The translations under genes and the position numbers were made by a program. Source: Paraflavitalea soli (GTDB taxonomy: Bacteria > Bacteroidota > Bacteroidia > Chitinophagales > Chitinophagaceae). From it: a stretch of 64,000 bases of DNA. The notes under the pieces were generated by a model that had not been told where the DNA came from, searched no databases, and saw only the letters and a program-made list of their open reading frames with translations. The number at the start of each line of letters is the position of its first letter. Position 1 is the stretch's first letter. Positions 61,163 through 64,000 of the stretch are shown piece after piece. The stretch covers positions 624,546 through 688,545 of the forward strand of contig NZ_CP032157.1 of assembly GCF_003555545.1 (NCBI RefSeq), given 5' to 3'.

Positions 61163-62227
61163 ATGGAGTGGAGCAATACCCTCACGCAGCTGCTAAAGAT
61201 AAAATACCCCATTGTTCAGGCTCCCATGCTGGGCGTTACCACGCCGGCCATGGTGGCTGCCATTTCCAATGCAGGCGGACTGGGCTCTCTTCCGGTAGGT
61301 GGTTTATCACCGGAGATTACCCGTGACCTGATCCGTCAGACCAAAGCCTTAACAGATAAGCCCTTTGCGGTAAACCTCTTCGTATACAATATACCGAACG
61401 TGAACCAGAATGCCATCAAACCCATGCAGGCATTCCTGGAAAAACTGGCGGCCGATCACCAGGTGACGTTGCCAACTACTTCCCCCGAAACTTTCCAGTT
61501 CTATTCTTATACTGACCAGGTACCCGTGCTGCTGGAAGAAAAAGTGCCTGTAGTAAGCTTCACCTTTGGTGTATTGAGCGATCCTGCCATCAAAGCATTC
61601 CATGATAAGGGTGTTGTCCTGATTGGCACGGCTACCTGTCTGCTGGAAGCCCTGATATTATCGGGCAAAGGCATCGATGTCATCACCGCACAGGGTATAG
61701 AAGCCGGAGGGCACCGGGGAACATTTGTTGACAATGATACTTTGCCGGCCATTGGCTTGCTATCCTTACTATCATTGATCACCGCTGAGGTTAAACAACC
61801 CGTATTGGCTGCCGGTGGCATGATGGAAGGGAAGTCTATCAAGGCCGCATTGACCATGGGCGCCGCCGGTGTACAACTGGGCAGTGCTTTTATTGCCTGT
61901 ACAGAAAGCATGGCTATTCCGGCTTACAAGGCTGCCATACAGCAGGCCAGCGAAACAGATATTATTCTCACACGGGCCTTTTCCGGCCGCTGGGCCAGGG
62001 GCTTGCGCAATAAACTGATCTCGGCAGTGGAAGGATCGGGCATCCCTATTCCCGTATATCCCGTACAAGCCGGTCTGGTATCACCCTTGCGGGCAGCCGG
62101 TGTCTCCCATAACAATAAAGAGTTTGTACCCCTCTGGGCAGGGCAGGCAGCGTCCAAAGCTAAGACGGCCAGTGCTGCGGAGATATTCGGGGAATTGATT
62201 GCGGAGGCCGGTTTGGGTTATGAATAA
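61163..62227 (+). CDS. Nitronate monooxygenase-like flavoenzyme
   Basis: 354 residues, cytoplasmic TIM barrel binding FMN. Motifs: YPIVQAPMLGVTTPAMVAAI at the start, SNAGGLGSLPVGG, DVITAQGIEAGGHRGTF (with the conserved His near the flavin), PVLAAGGMMEGKSIKAALTM, and GAAGVQLGSAFIACTES. The family oxidises alkyl nitronates to aldehydes or ketones and nitrite; relatives include 2-nitropropane dioxygenase and some enoyl-ACP reductases (FabK). The natural substrate is uncertain. Confidence 0.9.
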   Translation: MEWSNTLTQLLKIKYPIVQAPMLGVTTPAMVAAISNAGGLGSLPVGGLSPEITRDLIRQTKALTDKPFAVNLFVYNIPNVNQNAIKPMQAFLEKLAADHQVTLPTTSPETFQFYSYTDQVPVLLEEKVPVVSFTFGVLSDPAIKAFHDKGVVLIGTATCLLEALILSGKGIDVITAQGIEAGGHRGTFVDNDTLPAIGLLSLLSLITAEVKQPVLAAGGMMEGKSIKAALTMGAAGVQLGSAFIACTESMAIPAYKAAIQQASETDIILTRAFSGRWARGLRNKLISAVEGSGIPIPVYPVQAGLVSPLRAAGVSHNNKEFVPLWAGQAASKAKTASAAEIFGELIAEAGLGYE

Positions 62228-62266
62228 CTAACAATCCATTGTATTTTACAGTACTAATATGCGTGT

Positions 62267-63322
62267 ATGCGGATACCTTTCCTGGTAATAGTAATATTTT
62301 CTCTCGCAGCTTGCCATTTGTTAACGTCTGACTATACGCCCGATATACGGTATGCGAAAGGGGACCAATGGGTGAAAACTTTCAGGAGTGGTGGTTACCT
62401 GGATGCTGCTTATGCCAACGACAAGCTCTATTACGGCAGCTCAGAGTTTAGTAGTGATAGCGGTAACCTTTTTTACTGTCTGGATCTGAAGACGGGCATC
62501 GTAGACTGGGCGGTCCATGTGAGGCAATGGGCAAGTTCGCCTCCCATAGTGGGCGACAGTTTTATTTATTTCAGCGGCTTTACCGGGAGTAATATTTACC
62601 GGTTTGATAAAACAGGCAATAAAATATGGGAGCAGGACGCACCGGATGTTTTTGCCGGGCATACCCTGAATCCTTTGAATAATAATCTCATTGTGCATAC
62701 CGTGACGGATGGTTCTTATGAATTGGCATTTATGGATGGCGCAGTGGTCAATCATTTTGCCAAAACTTCTATGGGAAGCAGTATGCCTGTTTTTTATGAG
62801 CAGTATATGGTCCAGGGAGGGGTGAAAGAAGATACTACGATTGTCGCGCATGGAACCCTGCTGCGTTGCATTGATTACACGAATGGAAAGACAGTGTGGG
62901 AACATGAAGTGGGTGAAAAGCCAGATCCGCTGATGGAGCACGAAGGAAAGGTGTATCTTATATCAAAGGGACCTGTGATGCAGGCGTTTGATATCAAAAC
63001 GGGAGCGAAGTTATGGCAATCGGATACACTTGGTCGCTTGGCAGGTTCTTATCCAACTAGTCCACGGATGGAATTTGATCAGGGAAAAATTATTTACTAC
63101 GATATCGACATGAAGGATATGAGGATATTGGATGAGACTACCGGAAAGGTACTCACCAAGGGTAACTATCAGGACGTTTTGAAGCAACACCTCATGCTGC
63201 CGGTCAATCACTTTTACCGGATACCGGCAGATGGCGGATCGTATTATACCGTGCGGGTGACTGACAGTTTGGATTCGCCCTCGAAAATGTATAGGATATT
63301 TGTAAATAAAGAAAAACGCTGA
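62267..63322 (+). CDS. Beta-propeller (PQQ-like) lipoprotein
   Basis: 351 residues; lipobox SLAAC with Cys near residue 16. At least five repeats of a WD/PQQ-like blade: LFYCLDLKTGIVDWAVHV, IYRFDKTGNKIWEQDA, LLRCIDYTNGKTVWEHEV, MQAFDIKTGAKLWQSDT and MRILDETTGKVLTKGNY. This pattern is typical of PQQ_2/BamB-like propellers. No Cys-Cys or metal ligands for PQQ binding are seen, so it is probably a structural protein. Its length is short for a full eight-blade BamB. Function unknown. Confidence 0.82.
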   Translation: MRIPFLVIVIFSLAACHLLTSDYTPDIRYAKGDQWVKTFRSGGYLDAAYANDKLYYGSSEFSSDSGNLFYCLDLKTGIVDWAVHVRQWASSPPIVGDSFIYFSGFTGSNIYRFDKTGNKIWEQDAPDVFAGHTLNPLNNNLIVHTVTDGSYELAFMDGAVVNHFAKTSMGSSMPVFYEQYMVQGGVKEDTTIVAHGTLLRCIDYTNGKTVWEHEVGEKPDPLMEHEGKVYLISKGPVMQAFDIKTGAKLWQSDTLGRLAGSYPTSPRMEFDQGKIIYYDIDMKDMRILDETTGKVLTKGNYQDVLKQHLMLPVNHFYRIPADGGSYYTVRVTDSLDSPSKMYRIFVNKEKR

Positions 63323-63337
63323 TAAAAACTATTGCTA

Positions 63338-64000
63338 TTGAACCGCATTGACCGACTCATGGGCCTTATTACCGTACTGCAATCCAAAAAGTACGTACTG
63401 CCGGAGAAACTGGCGGAGCGTTTTGGATTGAGTATACGTACCGTGTACCGGGATGTAAAAGCCCTCAATGAGATCGGTGTGCCCGTCAGCTTTGAACCCA
63501 ACAAAGGCTACCATATTGCCAAAGGGTTTTTCCTGCCGCCTTTGCTGTTTACCGCGGAGGAAGCCAATGCCCTCATCCTGCTGCAAACACTGGCCAACCG
63601 GTTTACCGACCAATCTATTGCCAAACACAGCACTTCGGCACTCAACAAAATTAAAGCCGTGCTGCGGTCTTACGACAAGGACCTGGCCGACCAGATGAGC
63701 GCCCAGGTCAATATCTATGTGCCGGAAGAGGAAAAAGCCACTACTGCCCACCTGGCTACTTTACAGCAAGCCATTGCGCAGAAACAAATACTGAATATTA
63801 AATACACCGATAATAAGGGCACGCATACCGAGCGGGATATTGAGCCTGTAGGACTGGTATTCTATACCTATCAATGGCACCTGATAGCCTGGTGCTGGCT
63901 CAGGAATGAATACCGCGATTTTAAAGTAAAGACCATCGTACGCCTCACCAATACCGGCAAACCTTTTCGCCGGGAACATACTTTTGAAGCCACTACCTAC
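63338..64000 (+). CDS. WYL-domain helix-turn-helix regulator (partial, 3' end cut)
   Basis: 221 codons in the window from a TTG start (LNRIDRLMGLITVLQSKKYV); the gene runs past the right edge. An N-terminal HTH_11 domain (EKLAERFGLSIRTVYRDVKA) is followed by a linker and the start of a WYL domain (ILNIKYTDNKGTHTERDIEP, WHLIAWCWLRNEYRDFKVKT). Such YafY-like regulators bind DNA and sense nucleotides or other ligands through WYL. It starts 15 bases after the propeller gene stop and may be co-transcribed or independent. Targets unknown. Confidence 0.88.
   Translation, partial: MNRIDRLMGLITVLQSKKYVLPEKLAERFGLSIRTVYRDVKALNEIGVPVSFEPNKGYHIAKGFFLPPLLFTAEEANALILLQTLANRFTDQSIAKHSTSALNKIKAVLRSYDKDLADQMSAQVNIYVPEEEKATTAHLATLQQAIAQKQILNIKYTDNKGTHTERDIEPVGLVFYTYQWHLIAWCWLRNEYRDFKVKTIVRLTNTGKPFRREHTFEATTY

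Overview
The window reads as chromosomal DNA of a Bacteroidota member, most likely of the Chitinophagaceae. The signs are a SusC/SusD pair, a type IX secretion sorting tail, PorT-like barrels, DUF4397 and DUF4199 proteins, TPR histidine kinases, TAnnTTTG-like promoter boxes and many TTG/GTG starts. No rRNA, tRNA, CRISPR array, prophage or classical insertion sequence was seen. Both window ends cut genes: a propeller-type sensor start at 1-117 (minus) and a WYL regulator from 63338 to the end (plus).

Region 0.1-23.3 kb is mixed housekeeping and cell-surface material. It holds two secreted surface proteins (one with a frameshift in a G run), a DUF4397 lipoprotein, a DUF4199/LuxR pair, a TIM-barrel epimerase and an aldo/keto reductase. 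A compact redox/folding operon follows (peroxiredoxin, DsbA-like, J-domain protein, an unknown, thioredoxin; 7.9-10.6 kb), then an RMD1 protein and an ORF6N gene with striking palindromes. Next come an active and a degenerate transglutaminase-like pair, an SGNH hydrolase, PEP synthase (ppsA) and a divergent AraC regulator. Region 23.4-32.0 kb holds a probable metal-uptake operon (four-Cys protein, TonB receptor, PepSY protein), a porin-like barrel and a two-component system.

Region 32.0-33.1 kb is a repeat island. A 105-bp direct repeat (four copies plus part of a fifth) adjoins a small GIY-YIG nuclease gene. That gene is bracketed by long inverted copies of the same repeat, which suggests a repeat-mobilising element.

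Region 33.2-60.5 kb is a large L-fucose locus. The minus-strand operon encodes a fucose mutarotase, the FucP symporter, a fucose-dehydrogenase-like SDR, a 2-keto-3-deoxy-fuconate dehydrogenase-like SDR, a diketo-deoxy-fuconate hydrolase and LutABC. This fits the oxidative route to pyruvate plus L-lactate, with LutABC recovering the lactate. The divergent plus-strand operon encodes SusC, SusD, a fasciclin-like lipoprotein, GH2, a beta-helix/PDZ protein, GH95, GH31, an alginate-lyase-family protein, GH29 and GH88. It predicts breakdown of a fucosylated, uronate-containing polysaccharide. Lactonase and fuconate dehydratase genes are absent from the window. Five of the seven gaps in the catabolic operon carry short repeat elements at or over the stop codons.

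Region 60.6-64.0 kb holds a lipoprotein, a nitronate monooxygenase-like enzyme, a beta-propeller lipoprotein and the start of a WYL regulator.
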